Below, piece by piece: positions 11,766 through 22,954 of a stretch of 64,000 nucleotides of DNA. The translations under genes were made by a program, and so were the position numbers. The notes under the pieces are model-generated. The model was given only the letters and a program-made list of their open reading frames with translations, did not search any database and had not been told where the DNA came from. Source of the DNA: Mesorhabditis belari (Eukaryota > Nematoda > Chromadorea > Rhabditida > Rhabditidae); contig CAUEEP010000736.1 of assembly GCA_958450365.1 (NCBI GenBank), positions 1,168,501 to 1,232,500 on the forward strand, read 5' to 3'. Positions within the stretch are counted from its first letter, which is position 1, and each line of letters starts with the position of its first letter.

Positions 11766-12174
11766 GAAACAAGTTTAACTTGCGTAATTAAACCAATTGA
11801 AAACTATTGAATAAACTTTGAACAAGTAAAAGAAAGAAATAAGAATAAGAAAAAGCCTGAAGGCATTCGGTTAGTGAAAGCTGAAGAAAGAAGAACCACG
11901 CGAATATTGATAGCAATCAAAAGTGAACGAGAAAGGGTGAAAGGTGTAAAAGAGGAAAAAAGGAAATCGGGGAATAATAGGAAAAATGTTGGGGAAAAAG
12001 GGCAGTTCATGAAGGGGGAAAGGGGGGAAGAGGGAAGGGAAAGAGGGAGCGCTTTCCCCGAAATTCCACTTCTCTTCTAGTCTCTCAATTTTCTCTACCT
12101 TTCCCTCCACTTTTCTCTCTCAGTCAGTCAATCAGTCGATTCGAGAGATTCGAGACTGGCAAGCACGTGAGGAA

Positions 12175-12319
12175 ACACTTCTTCTTGTTCTTCTTGTTCT
12201 TTTTCTACATCTACATCTACATCTTCATCTTCTTCTTCTTCTCACCTTCTTCCTCATCTTCTTCATCTTCTTCTTCATCCTCATCATCTTCATCATCATC
12301 ATCTCATCTTCATCTTATG

Positions 12320-12350
<31 letters not shown>

Positions 12351-12375
12351 TTCATCTTCTTCTTCTTCATCTCGT
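12175..12375. repeat. CTT/CAT trinucleotide microsatellite
   Basis: Runs of CTT, CAT and TCA produce an apparent protein of poly-Phe, poly-Ser and poly-His. A shorter related run is at 12678-12722. I see no splice-supported gene around it. Confidence 0.9.
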
Positions 12376-13057
12376 CCAATGTGTTTCAATTGACAAAACG
12401 AGTACTTGTCAGAGTTGGGTTGAAAATGGAAATTTCGAAAAACAGATTGCTGAGTACTTGCTGAGATCAAAGAGTTGCCAATAAATATTTACCAAAAATC
12501 AACTTGCGATTAAAATTATCAAAATAATTAACACATTTGCGACGATACGGCACTTTTTTTGACGTCAATTTGGCTGAACATTTGCAGCCACCGGTTTTCT
12601 AGGAAGAGGAATTCGAAGAAAGCTGATCAAAGCAGCGCCTAGACTATTTTTGCCGTGGCGCTGTTTCGAATATCTTCATGATCATCATCTTCTTCTTCTT
12701 CATCTTCTTCTTCATCTTCATCAGGATTCTCTACCAGAATGGCTTCGGTTACAAATTTTTAAGTCTACAGTTAGCAGATGTCATCCAAAACGGTAGCCAA
12801 ATCAAAAAAGACTTTTTAAATGTGTTAAATGATTTCTCACTTATTCTTTCGCCACTCAAAAGCCAAGAAGGAAATTGTGATCAAAAGGTTTGAAGAAGAC
12901 GCTGCTTTAAAGACTTAAGTTAATAAATTTGGTTCTTAAATCATCAAATTCATGGTTGAATTGTAAATAATGAGTGCAGACAAAGTATTTTAAGGAAAAT
13001 GAATAGCCAAGAAACCGATTTTTGAATACTTATCTCTAAAGATTAGAGAAGAATAAC

Positions 13058-13327
13058 TACCGTAAATACTGTAATAGTGCCCTAGCCCCATAATGACAGT
13101 GCGGAGCGTTGCGTAATCTAGCTTTGAACGAGTTTTTCTTGACACTAGTTTATGCTACAATGCGCGCTTAGATATCAAAAAATAGCTGAAATTCAGGGCT
13201 ATTTTTTGATACCAAAGACGCATTTTTTAAAAGTACGGGCGCTTTGAAAAAAATAAAATACTAAAAAACTTTTGCGACTACGCGACTGTACGATGGGGGT
13301 TGGGGTACTATTACAGTATTTACGGTA
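13058..13327. mobile_element. MITE, GTAAATACTGTAATAG family, copy 2
   Basis: A 270-bp element from TACCGTAAATACTGTAATAG to CTATTACAGTATTTACGGTA, closely matching 5766-6037. It is non-coding. Confidence 0.85.
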
Positions 13328-13384
13328 GATACGTTTCTTTCAATCATTAAAGCACAATGAAATATTGAATCCAACAGAAAAAAA

Positions 13385-13613
13385 TCGGCCCCCCCCTGGG
13401 GGGGGTTTAAATTTTTCACCGGTTTTTTTTTTGTTTTTTTCCACGGGGGGGTTTAAATATAAAATTCCTTTTTTTAAAAATCAAATTGTTAGGTTTAATT
13501 AATTTTTTTAAAAACCAACCCCCCCCCGGAAGAAACGGAATGGTGGGGGGGGTGTGTAAAAAGGCCCAAAACCCCACAACCCCCCCAGGGGAGTTTGGGG
13601 GGTCCCCGACCCG

Positions 13614-13649
<36 letters not shown>

Positions 13650-13650
13650 T
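13385..13650. other. Homopolymer-dominated stretch, probable assembly noise
   Basis: Runs of C, G and T up to about 28 bases alternate with short mixed segments (GGCCCCCCCC, TGGGGGGGG, long T). This composition is unlike anything adjacent. The reading frames it creates are not genes. I suspect low-quality consensus. Confidence 0.6.
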
Positions 13651-13939
13651 TCTATTTTTGAATACAAAATACAGAAAATAAAGATCTTTTTTTAATAGAG
13701 AAAATTCGAAATTGATTTGAATAAAATTTGCTAGAAAATGTCTAATCAAAATTTTTCTTTATTCTTTCAGCTATCAAAAGAATAAGAGTTTTTTTTTGTG
13801 TGAAAACAAAGAACAAAATGTTTATGATCGAGTGAGTAACTACAAGGAAATACAATTGTTTTCAGTTTCTTAAACAATTTTTTCCAAAACAAAAAACAAA
13901 AATTCTTCTTTTCAGCTATAAGTTATATAGAATCTAGTT

Positions 13940-14295
13940 TTGAGGAGTTTAAAAGAAGTTTTTAAAGTTTAAAGCTAAAAGTTTAATAGTTTAAAAGCTT
14001 AAAACCAAAAGTTTAAAGGCTTAAAGCTAGAAGTTTAAAAGTTAGCTCAAAGAAACAGAGTTTAAAGTCAAGTTAAAAGTTTAAAAGTTCAAAGCTAGAA
14101 GTTTAAAGTTCAAAGCTAGAAGTTTAAGCTAAAGCTAAAAGTTTAAAGCTTCAAAGCTAGGTTTAAGCTTCAAAGCAGTGCTTCAAAGAAGTTTAAAGCT
14201 TAGAAGTTTAAAAGCTTCCAAGCTTGAAAGCTTTAAAGCTTAAAGCTTAGAAGTTTAAAAGCTTCAAACCTAGAAGTTTAAAGCTTAAGCACACA
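13940..14295. repeat. AGTTTAAAGCTTAAA tandem repeat, first array
   Basis: Degenerate units of AGTTTAAAGCT(T)AAA. A larger array of the same unit is at 20590-21085. Confidence 0.85.
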
Positions 14296-14854
14296 GCAAG
14301 CTTAAGATTTTTTTTGTACCTCGCTACATTATAAAGTATTTTGGTAACTACAGAATACAATTGTTTTCAGTTTCTTAAACAATTTTTTCCAAAAAAACAA
14401 AATTCTTCTTTTCGGCAAAATTCCGTCGATCTTTCCAGAAATTTAACCAAAATCGGAAAAGGAATCGGGTTACATTTTAAGAAAAAAAAAGATCGAACAA
14501 AAGAAAAACAAAGCTTGGATTTTTAAAAGCTTTATAAAAATTTGAAATTGTAAATTTAATTGGGTTATAGAGAATGAGTTCTCAAGGAAATGAATGGACT
14601 AATTGAGAGAATGTAATTATTGCAAATGAGAGGCTTCACAGATTATCGTTTCGATAAGTTGAAGAAAAAAAACATGGAAATGATGTGAATTTTAGAAAAT
14701 AGTTGTAGAGAAGAATAAAAAGCATCGAATAAGATTTAAATGATGGTGATTCTTGAAAGAGAACTTTCATCCATTTAAGAGTTTCAGAATCTGTTTGGTT
14801 TTGAATGAATGGTATCGAAGGGTAAAAAATGGTAGAGGTAGAGGTAGAGGATAT

Positions 14855-15000
14855 TGAGTCCATTCTTCTGCTAGAGAAGCTTGAATCCATTCTCCTGCTA
14901 GAGAAGCTTGAATCCATTCTTCTGCTAGAGAAGCTTGAATCCATTCTTCTGCTAGACAAGCTTGAATCCATTCTTCTGCTAGAGAAGCTTGAATCCATTA
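14855..15000. repeat. 27-bp in-frame tandem repeat
   Basis: Six units of GAATCCATTCTTCTGCTAGA plus GAAGCTT. The unit is 27 bp, so both strands show nine-residue peptide repeats (LESILLLEK forward, MDSSFSSRR reverse). No start or splice context supports translation. Confidence 0.85.
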
Positions 15001-15694
15001 TTTCAGCAACTTTAATTCCCATGCCAATACGATCATCACAAAATTTTAAAACTTGCGCAATTAAACCGAATGAAATATCGAAAAATAGAGTAGTTTTCTT
15101 TAAAAACGAATAACGGATTCGAATTGGGAGCTGATCAAAACAGCTGAATAGTTGTAGAGAAGACTAAAGCGCATCGAATAAGATTTCAATGATTGTGATT
15201 TTTGAAAGAGAACTTTCATCCATTTAAGAGCTTCAGAATGTGTTTGGAAAAAAAAAATTTGCTCAATCGAAGGTTAAAAAATTTTGAAGTGTACTAGAAA
15301 GTCTGAAAAACGGACTTTTAAAGGGCTTTTTAATTCATTTATACAAGCTAACATAGTGTTGAAAATATGAAATAACTAGCAAAGAAATATGAAAAATAGG
15401 ATTTCAATTTGGGCATTCTTTTATGAAAGTCATTTGACTGATTGTTCCAATCAAAGAAATGCGTGTTACTTATTTCGAAACTATTGGGAAATTTCTTCGC
15501 AGAAAATAGATTTTACTTTTTTTTATATCAACTAGCATGTGAAACGCTTTAGTTTTTAATTTTTAAATATTATTTTATATCGTTGTACCTTTCTTTTTTA
15601 AAAACCTATAGATACGTTTTGATTTTCTTTTAAAGAAAACCCCTTATAGGTGTTTTATTGATTTTGTACAAAAAAATAATCCCTTTTGTCTAAT

Positions 15695-16040
15695 ACGGTC
15701 CAATACGGTTCCTATTTTGAGATGTAATACAAAGTTCCAATTCGGTTCCTATTTTAATCTAATGCGGTTCCAATTCGGTTCCTATTTCAAACTAATACGG
15801 TTCCTATACGGTTCCTATTTCAATCTAATACGGTTCCGAATTCGGTTCCAATTTCGATCTAATCCGGTTCCAATTCGGTTCCTATTTTAATCTAATACGG
15901 TTCCAATACGGTTCCTATTTTAATCTAATACGGTTCCAATACGGTTCCTATTTTAATCTAATACGGTTCCAATTCGGTTCCTATTTTAATCTAATACGGT
16001 TCCAATACGGTTCCAATACGGTTCCAATACGGTTCCAAGA
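15695..16040. repeat. Tandem repeat, CTAATACGGTTCC-type unit
   Basis: About fifteen units alternate AATACGGTTCC, AATTCGGTTCC and TATTTTAATCT, spaced 11 or 22 bp. Confidence 0.9.
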
Positions 16041-16574
16041 ATCCAAAATAATAAAGAAATCATTGTATTAAACATAATTTTTCATAAAAGAATAAAAAGA
16101 ATGAAAAACCAGAGAATAAAAAAGAGAAAAATTAAAAACTTTGCTCAATCGAATTAACTAATTTTTAAGTGATTTTGAAACTTTCAAATTTGACTTTTAA
16201 TAAAGTTTCTTTTTGTTAATTTTCGTGATATATTTGAAAATCGTGTCAAAACACGCATTACTTATTGGACAACCTAATAGTTGATTATCAATCAATTTAA
16301 GGGCTTTATTTGTTTGTAAATTCACAAAATTCATTCACAAAAGACTCATCTCTTTTATCCGATCAAAAACCGCTTCTCTAGCTTTTCTTTTTTTTTTGCT
16401 TAGAATTCGTAATTCGTAATCTTTTAGGTCAAAAAAATCCAATCATAAAATATTTGAATGAAAAAAAAATCACATGTTTCGTGGATAAAAGCCAGAGAAA
16501 AAAGCCGGAAAAAAGCTGTAAATTGCTGGAAAAATTCTACAATATTAGCATTCAAAAACGAGAAAAACATTCGT

Positions 16575-16745
16575 GCGCAGATTATGGAACTTGCTCCCAA
16601 CGACATACGGACGTCGCTTTCACAGGTATCGATGCTTTATCTAGTGGCTCTTGCCGTAAGTAATTGGCTTATTGATTTCAGTATGTATTGTGTGCTTACT
16701 CTTGCTTTTTTGTTCTTTCGTTTGAATAAATTTTTTTTATTTATT
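16575..16745 (+). mobile_element. LINE 3' fragment (reverse transcriptase ORF end)
   Basis: The sequence from LAPNDIR to GTAAGTAATTGGCTTATTGA matches the 3' end of the LINE at 34527-35195, including the residues LPNDIR, the VALCRK region and the untranslated TTTCAGTATGTATTGT. It is frameshifted and ends in TTTGAATAAA. It is a severely 5'-truncated copy in the opposite orientation. Confidence 0.75.
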
Positions 16746-16953
16746 TTTATGTTATTCTGGAGTTAAGATTGATTAAAAATCTTTAAAACAAATGAATTTA
16801 TTGAAATTACTTCTAAAGAGTGATGAAATCAACGTTAATCATTGCTAATTGATCTAAAAACGATGAAACCCTACAAATGTTTAAACAAAGAATGATTTGG
16901 CTTTACGTAAGCTTTATCAAATCATAAGTAAGCTTTAATACAAATCTTTAATA

Positions 16954-17258
16954 CAGTCATGGACAAAAGTCTTGGCGGGTCCTGGGTTGCAACTTTCAAA
17001 CGCAAATTTAGGAACCTTCCCGAGAGGCTATAAAAAAGTTGTCACAAGTATTTTTGAGCATTTTTACTCTACTTTAGAACTTTGGTGGTGAAGCGGTCTT
17101 TCGAAAACTTTCGAGTTCAATGCTTGGTCATAGCTAAAAGTAGAGTAAAAATGCTCAAAAATACTTGTGACAACTTTTTTATAGCCTCTCGGGAAGGTTC
17201 CTAAATTTGCGTTTGAAAGTTGCAACCCAGGACCCGCCAAGACTTTTGTCCATGACTG
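16954..17258. mobile_element. Foldback element with TA target duplication (TcMar-like)
   Basis: The left end CAGTCATGGACAAAAGTC and the right end GACTTTTGTCCATGACTG are perfect complements and are flanked by TA on both sides. The arms are about 130 bp and near-identical, so the 305-bp element forms one long hairpin. There is no open frame. The terminus and TA duplication suggest a Tc1/mariner non-autonomous element. Confidence 0.85.
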
Positions 17259-17325
17259 TATATAGTGCGATTTTTTTTCGTGTCAACTCGTTTTTAAGAA
17301 TTTACTTTCTAAAAACTTTGTATTA

Positions 17326-17847
17326 TTAGGTTTATGCAAAAGTCTTTTTCATTTTTTTCGTACTTCTTTCGAAAAATAAAAAAGTCATCAATAAACCTAT
17401 GGTTTGCTCTAAATGAAAAGTGTTTATTGTTCAATTTCCCATCTTTTTAAGTCAATTTGGGTTCACTTTCAAGCAAATTCGAGAGTGAAAACGGGTTTTT
17501 CATAAAAATCTGTAAAAACCTCTATAAAGAAATTGGCTGAATCAATTTCTCTGAAAATCTGAAAAAATATCTAACTTTTTGTGCTCTATCTTTTATTGTA
17601 TTAACATCAAGATTGGTTTCCTTAGCTAAAGCGTCTAAAATGCATCATCGAGCCGTCGCCTTTTTTGACTACCCGACTTCAGGCTCTCAAAAAAATCTAG
17701 ACATAAGACATTTTAAACTCGTTTTAATGTCATTTTGCAGAAAAATAATTGGCCTTTCGAATGCAATAAACCGTTGTTCAATTGGTGCATTTGTTACTTT
17801 TTAACGGAAGTACGAAAAAAATGAAAAAGACTTTTGCATCAACCTAA
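17326..17847. mobile_element. Mariner-like MITE copy 1 (TTAGGTT...AACCTAA)
   Basis: The termini TTAGGTTTATGCAAAAGTC and GACTTTTGCATCAACCTAA are inverted repeats flanked by TA. Internal sequence is shared with copies at 31126-32020 and 37767-38250. Its internal frames do not resemble a mariner transposase that I can recognise. Confidence 0.8.
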
Positions 17848-17864
17848 TAGTTTCAAGAGAAGAT

Positions 17865-18180
17865 TCAAAACTATCAAATATATATGCTTTATTCAGGGGA
17901 GAATAGAAGCGAATCGGATAATCATAACCGCATATAATATTTTGCTACAATATTTTCCAAAAAATACCGACATAGGGCTACAGTTAGGTGACAGATTTGC
18001 CATCGCATACACGAAATATATCAATCACAAATACTTTTAATTTTCCGACAGACGACAAGATACTAAACGGAACTATATCTTACTAAACCCTACTCATACG
18101 ACGGCTCCCAACCCAAAGACTCAAGGGAACTATCAAATATGTATCTGCTTTATTCAGTGGAGAATGGAAGCTGACGATAA
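17865..18180 (+). repeat. Dispersed repeat, possible LINE C-terminal remnant
   Basis: The frame includes IEANRIIITAYNILLQYFP and GLQLGDRFAIAYT. Closely similar text occurs inverted at 21313-21567 and in part at 18485-18560 and 19065-19260. The RII-TYNIL pattern resembles the region after the reverse transcriptase of some LINEs; this is a weak inference. Frames are broken in all copies. Confidence 0.4.
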
Positions 18181-18282
18181 AAATTTTAAAAAAAAAAAAA
18201 GAGAAGAGGGTAATAAAAAAAATATAAAAAAAAAAAAATTTATTAAATTTTTTTATTATTTTTTTAAAATTTTTTTTTTTTA
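18181..18282. other. A/T homopolymer stretch interrupting a repeat
   Basis: About 100 bases of A and T runs lie between GCTGACGAT and AGGAGTGGCTTGTCAC. The related copy near 31700 has only a few bases at this point. It looks like a slippage or consensus artefact. Confidence 0.5.
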
Positions 18283-18481
18283 GGAGTGGCTTGTCACTTT
18301 TAAAGAAGCTGGGGCCACTAATCCCCACCAGATCTGCCCTACAGAAAACCTCTCGAACCCAAAGGTGAAAGGAAATCCGAAGGGTTTGGTGACCATGTCG
18401 CATGTGGGGTTCGAACCCTTTCGACCTTCCGGTATGGGGGATTAAGGGGATAAAAGACACTTAACCAGTCAGCCACACGTG
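18283..18481 (-). mobile_element. tRNA-derived SINE, family 1, copy 1
   Basis: On the minus strand the element begins ACGTGTGGCTGACTGG (A-box-like, TGGCTGACTGGTTAAGTG) and has the B box GGTTCGAACCC about 50 bases on. A non-tRNA body with CCTTTCACCTTTGGG and GTGACAAGCCACTCC follows. A second copy is at 31710-31884. Confidence 0.75.
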
Positions 18482-18559
18482 CTATATTGCTACAATATTT
18501 TCACAAAAAAAGAAAGAAAAAGAAAAGTAGCATAGTAAGACTACAGTTAGCAAACAGAT

Positions 18560-19065
18560 TTTACATAACAATAAAATTTAAATTTTTTTTAAAGTTTTTT
18601 AATTTTTTTTACAAAAAAAAAAAACACCCGGGAGGAAAATAAAAAAAAACAAAAAAAATTCTAAAAAAAAAAGTTAAAAAAGGAGAGATTTTGGGGGGGG
18701 AAACGGCCGGGAGGAGTTTATATTTTTTTAATATTGTTTTTTTTTTTTTTTAAAATAAATTTAATTATTTTTAATTTTTTTTTTTATTTTTTGGTTTTTA
18801 TTTTTTTTAAAAAATATTTAATTATAAAAAAAAATTAAATAAATTTATTTAAAAAATATTTTTTTAAATTTTTTTTTTTTAAAATTAATTTATAAAAAAA
18901 AAAGTTTTTAAAAATTTTTTTTTTATTAAAAAAAAATTTAAAAAAATAAAATTATTTTTTTTAATTTTTTTTTTTAAATTTTTATAATTAAAAATTTTAA
19001 AAATTTAAAAATTAAAAATTAAAAAAATTAAAACTTAAATTTTAAAAAATTAAAAATTTTTAATT
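18560..19065. other. A/T homopolymer region flanked by a duplicated 25-bp segment
   Basis: About 500 bases are nearly pure A and T with one G-rich patch. CAGTTAGCAAACAGATTT stands immediately before and again immediately after it. The inverted relative at about 21425 contains that segment once and no such block. This pattern suggests unmerged overlapping contig ends rather than real DNA. Confidence 0.55.
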
Positions 19066-19839
19066 TTTTGCAGTTAGCAAACAGATTTGACATAGCAATA
19101 AGATCTAATTCGTTTACAAATACTTTCAATTTTCCTACAGACGAGAAGATACCAGACGGAAGCTTATTTCAAACCTTACTAATAAAGAATGATAAAGGGA
19201 AAGATGATAAGAATGATCGCAAAAGAATGATAAAGGGAAAGATGATGGGGAGAGAAATTTGATATGGATGACTACGTTTACTTCTAGAAATTCCCACAAT
19301 TTTCAAGATGCTTTGAAATTCTGGATGCGACTTAGGAAAAGAATTTTATAGCAAAAAATAAGATCAGTAAATACTATACTATAATAGTTTAGTTTATCTT
19401 TAAATCTTCATCAAATTATCTGTTAAACAGCGACTACGCGAGTGTACGCTTAAAATAATGCCTTTTAAATGATACAGGATAAAAATGAAGAAAGAAATCT
19501 TGTTCTTATGATTTTTCTTTTTATTATTCTTGTTATTGTTCTTGTTATTCTTGTTTTAAAAATTTTGTTATTCAAGAACAGAGCTAAGCTAAATAGATAT
19601 GAACAATTTTTGCATAAACAGCTCTTTTTAAACGCATAGATCTAGTAAAAATAAACTTTACAAAGGAAAAACTGTTGGCTTTGAATAGAAAAAGTGATTC
19701 TGTCGATGCATATGACAAAAGTCAAATCAAAACTTAAGCGTACATTAGTATTATCTAATCAAAATCTAAAACTAATCTAAAACTGAATAAACAAATCTTT
19801 ATTCAATAAAAAACTTTAAAGACTTTCACGTGTTTTCTA

Positions 19840-20190
19840 CGAACTATGAACTATAAGCTCGGGAAATAACACATCAAATAACACATCAAATAACACGTCA
19901 ATAACACATCAAAACCTAATCGTTTATTAGTATTATCTAGTCAAAATTTAAAACTAATCTAAAACTCAAATCAAAAAGTCTATTTAATGTAAAAAAGCTT
20001 AAAGAATTTCACGTGTTTTCTATGAACAAAAGCTCGGGAAATAACACAACAAAACTCAATCATACATTAGTATTATCTAATGAAAATCTAAAACTAAATA
20101 AGCAAATGTTTATTCAATAAAACTTTAAAGACTTTCCACATGTTTTCTATGAACAAAAGCTCGGGAAATAACACATGAGAAATTTCCCAA
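19840..20190. repeat. Tandem repeat, about 130-bp unit with ACACATCAAA
   Basis: Three imperfect units contain TTAGTATTATCTA, TCAAAATCTAAAACTAA, CACGTGTTTTCTATGAAC and AAAGCTCGGGAAATAACAC. A related partial unit begins near 19735. The segment 19260-19735 shows no coding or repeat signal. Confidence 0.8.
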
Positions 20191-20589
20191 AAACGTTCTG
20201 GAGAAAAATAGAAATTGAAAGAGAAACGAGAGAAATGAAAAAAATGTGGAAAGATTAGAGAAATAGAAATGAAAAGTTATTAGAGAATTTTTGGAGATTT
20301 AGAAGAGAGGAGATGAGTGAAAAGAAAAATGAAGACAAGTATAGATGAATGTGTTCTTTTTATCCCTTTTTCCCCATTTTCTTGGAATTTTCAACTCATT
20401 TCTTCGTTCCTCTTCTCTCTCTTTTTTTTTTTCTGTAAAATGAATGAATTACAAGAGCACAATTGTACTTCTTCACTCTTTTCTTTCAACTTTAAATGAG
20501 TCTAGACTTTTTTTTTCTAAACTATTCCTGAAATAGAATTGTAGAATATGATCGTCAAAAGTTCATAAAAGTTAGATAGAATCTAGTTT

Positions 20590-21085
20590 TGAGAAGTTTA
20601 AAAGAAGTTTTAAAAGTTTGAAGCTTAAAGTTTGAAGCTTAAAGTTTAAAGCTTAAAGTTTAAAGCTTAAAGTTTGAAGCTTAAAGTTTGAAGCTTAAAG
20701 TTTAAAGCTTAAAGTTTGAAGCTTAAAGTTTAAAGCTTAAAGTTTAAAGCTTAAAGTTTAAAGCTAAAGGTTTAAAGCTTAAAGTTTGAAGCTTAAAGTT
20801 TGAAGCTTAAAGTTTAAAGCTTAAAGTTTAAAGCTTAAAGTTTGAAGCTTAAAGTTTAAAGCTAAAGGTTTAAAAGCTCAAAGTTTAAAAGCTCAAAGTT
20901 TAAAAGCTTAAAGGTTTAAGAGTTTAAAAGTTTAAAAGTTTAAAGGTTTAAAGGTTTAAAAGCTTAAAAGCTTAAAGGTTTAAATGTTTAAAAATTTAAA
21001 AGTTTAAAAGTTTAAAGCTAAAAGTTTAAAGATAAAAGTTTAAAAGTTTAAAAGCTTTAAAGCTTAAAGCTAGAGGTTTAAAAAC
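20590..21085. repeat. AGTTTAAAGCTTAA tandem repeat, main array
   Basis: Thirty or more units of AGTTTAAAGCTTAA with GAAGCTT and AGCTAAAGG variants. The unit is self-complementary around AAGCTT, so the array can form many small hairpins. Confidence 0.95.
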
Positions 21086-21312
21086 CTTTTTTATTAAAGC
21101 TAAATCTCTCGTAATCATACGATTATAAAGTAATTTTTGATAAATAAATATAAAATCTTATTTTTTGCTATAAAATTCTTTTCCACCCTAAGTCGCATCC
21201 AGAATTTCAAAGCCTCTTGAAAATTGTGGAAATTTCTAGAAGTACACGCAGTCATCTTTATCAATCAAGTCATCCTTTCGGTCGGTTCTCATCCCCAACA
21301 TCTTTCCCTTTA

Positions 21313-21567
21313 TCATTCTTTTGTGAACCGTATTAGTAGGGTTTGAAATAAGTTCCCGTCTGGTATCTTCTCGTCTGTAGGAAAATTGAAAGTATCTGTA
21401 AACGAATTAGATCTTATTGCCATGTCAAATCTGTTTGCTAACTGTAGTCTTACTATACTACTTTTCTTTTTCTTTCTTTTTTTGTGAAAGTATTGTAGCA
21501 ATATGTTATATGCGGTTATGATTATTTGATTCGTTTCTATTTTCCCCCTGAATAAAGCATATACCAT
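21313..21567 (-). repeat. Inverted copy of the 17.9-19.2 kb dispersed repeat
   Basis: The minus-strand frame contains YNILLQYFHK and LQLANRFDMAIRSNSF, matching the plus-strand copies at 17865-18180 and 19065-19180. It is the longest uninterrupted copy. A LINE C-terminal origin is possible but unproven. Confidence 0.45.
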
Positions 21568-21642
21568 ATTTTCCCTAATAGCACCCTGAGCGTCGCCTAA
21601 ATTCCTTGAAATCTCGAGAACCGCTTATCAGAACCTATCGAT
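21563..21642 (-). mobile_element. Truncated MITE, GTGCAC family
   Basis: TACCATATTTTCCCTAATAG followed by CACCCTGAGCGTCGCC is the reverse complement of the right end of the elements at 3502 and 62549. Only about 80 bp remain. Confidence 0.65.
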
Positions 21643-21664
21643 ATCCCCCTGAATAAAGCATCTA

Positions 21665-22097
21665 CATTGTGTCCGATTTAGATTTCCGTCCGATTTAGAT
21701 TGGACTAAACGGACGTCCGATTTAGAGAACTTATCGCGGACGTCCGATTTAGTTACAGTCTATATCGGACGTCCGATTAGATTCAATCTAAATCTTATAT
21801 GGATGACAATTAAACCCGCTAATATAGGTTCTGATAAGCGTTTTCTGGAGATTTCGCATTTTCAAAGGTCTTTATTGACTACAGTCTATATCGGACGTCG
21901 AACAGATCGAACAATAAACGGCTTAACATATGTCTTTGAAAATTTCTTTGAAGCGCGAAAATTGCAAAAACGCTAAGAACATATATTAGCACGTTTATTT
22001 TGTTCGATTGTATCGGACGTCCGATATAGACTGTAATCTAAGGCGGACGCTCCGGAAGTTCAATCTAAATCGGACGGAAATCTAAATCGGACACAAC
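21665..22097. mobile_element. Foldback element, TGTGTCCGATTTAGATT ends, CGGACGTCCG repeats
   Basis: The left terminus TGTGTCCGATTTAGATTTCC pairs with GGAAATCTAAATCGGACACA on the right. The palindrome CGGACGTCCG or a near variant recurs at least five times in the arms. The loop region contains GCTTATCAGAAC-like text. It is non-coding. Confidence 0.8.
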
Positions 22098-22639
22098 ATA
22101 TATAAAAATAGATTTGTTTTTAAAAGTTATTCTAAATCTTTGTTAAAGTTTTGTAGAAAAGTTCTAAGGTAATTAATTCAATGATTTAATTGAAAAGATT
22201 AATTCGAAGATTTGGAAAGTAAACTCTAAAAATATGCTTGGTAAATGAATAACTAGAATTTTCATCGATCTGAATAAAATCATTTGAAAGGTTTATTGTA
22301 GTTGAAACTTTTGAGAAAAGTTGTTCAATTGATTGAAAAGATCAAGATAAGCACTTGCAAGTTAATCTAAATATATAAAAATTCCCTAAAAATTGTCTAT
22401 CTGTCTATCCTTTTGTCTATCCTTTTGAAAAACATGTTTTTAAAGTTTTTAAAAGTTTGAAAAGGGTTAGGGTTTTAAAAAAAACAATCTTTTTTTGATA
22501 AGTTAAATTCGAAAATTGATTGAAATCGAAAATTTTAAATATTTTGAAGTAAAATGAGCCTAAAATCCTGTAAAAAAATCAATCTTTTAAACACATTTTC
22601 AATTTTTCAATCAGCTGTATTCGAAAAACGTGATTGACT

Positions 22640-22870
22640 CCAGACAATGATGAAAAAAAGAAAAATGGACTGGTAAAATGATAGGAGAAAATGGAAGAGC
22701 AAGAGAGAAACGTTGTGTTGCTTGGTTGGTGGCTAAATTGGAAAAAAGGGGGGAGCGATTTGTGTGTATTGAAAAGAGGAAAAGGACAAAAGAATGAAAA
22801 GAAAAGATGAAAAGAAACGAGAAAGGGGAGAGGCTGCAAAAAAAAGAAAAAAGTCTTTTGGGAAGAAGAG
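22640..22870. repeat. Purine-rich low-complexity tract
   Basis: The plus strand is dominated by A and G (GAAAAGAAAAGATG and similar). The long open frame on the minus strand here is explained by composition. Confidence 0.6.
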
Positions 22871-22954
22871 CAGAGAGATGGGACTGGGGGAAGTCTATTT
22901 TCGACCCCTCTTCCTTCTGTGTCTACCCCTTTCTCCTGGCTTTTCGATTCCCCA

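Noticed and set aside
12167..12484. Protein with poly-Ser, poly-His and poly-Leu runs
   Set aside because: Produced by the CTT/CAT microsatellite, with no splice sites, domain or coding composition outside it.
12720..12893. Exon-like segment ending KSQEGNCDQKV
   Set aside because: A plausible acceptor precedes it, but no partner exon, homologous domain or donor was found. Too weak to call.
13416..13749. Gly/Pro-rich frames around 13.4-13.7 kb
   Set aside because: They depend on long G, C and T homopolymers that look like consensus errors.
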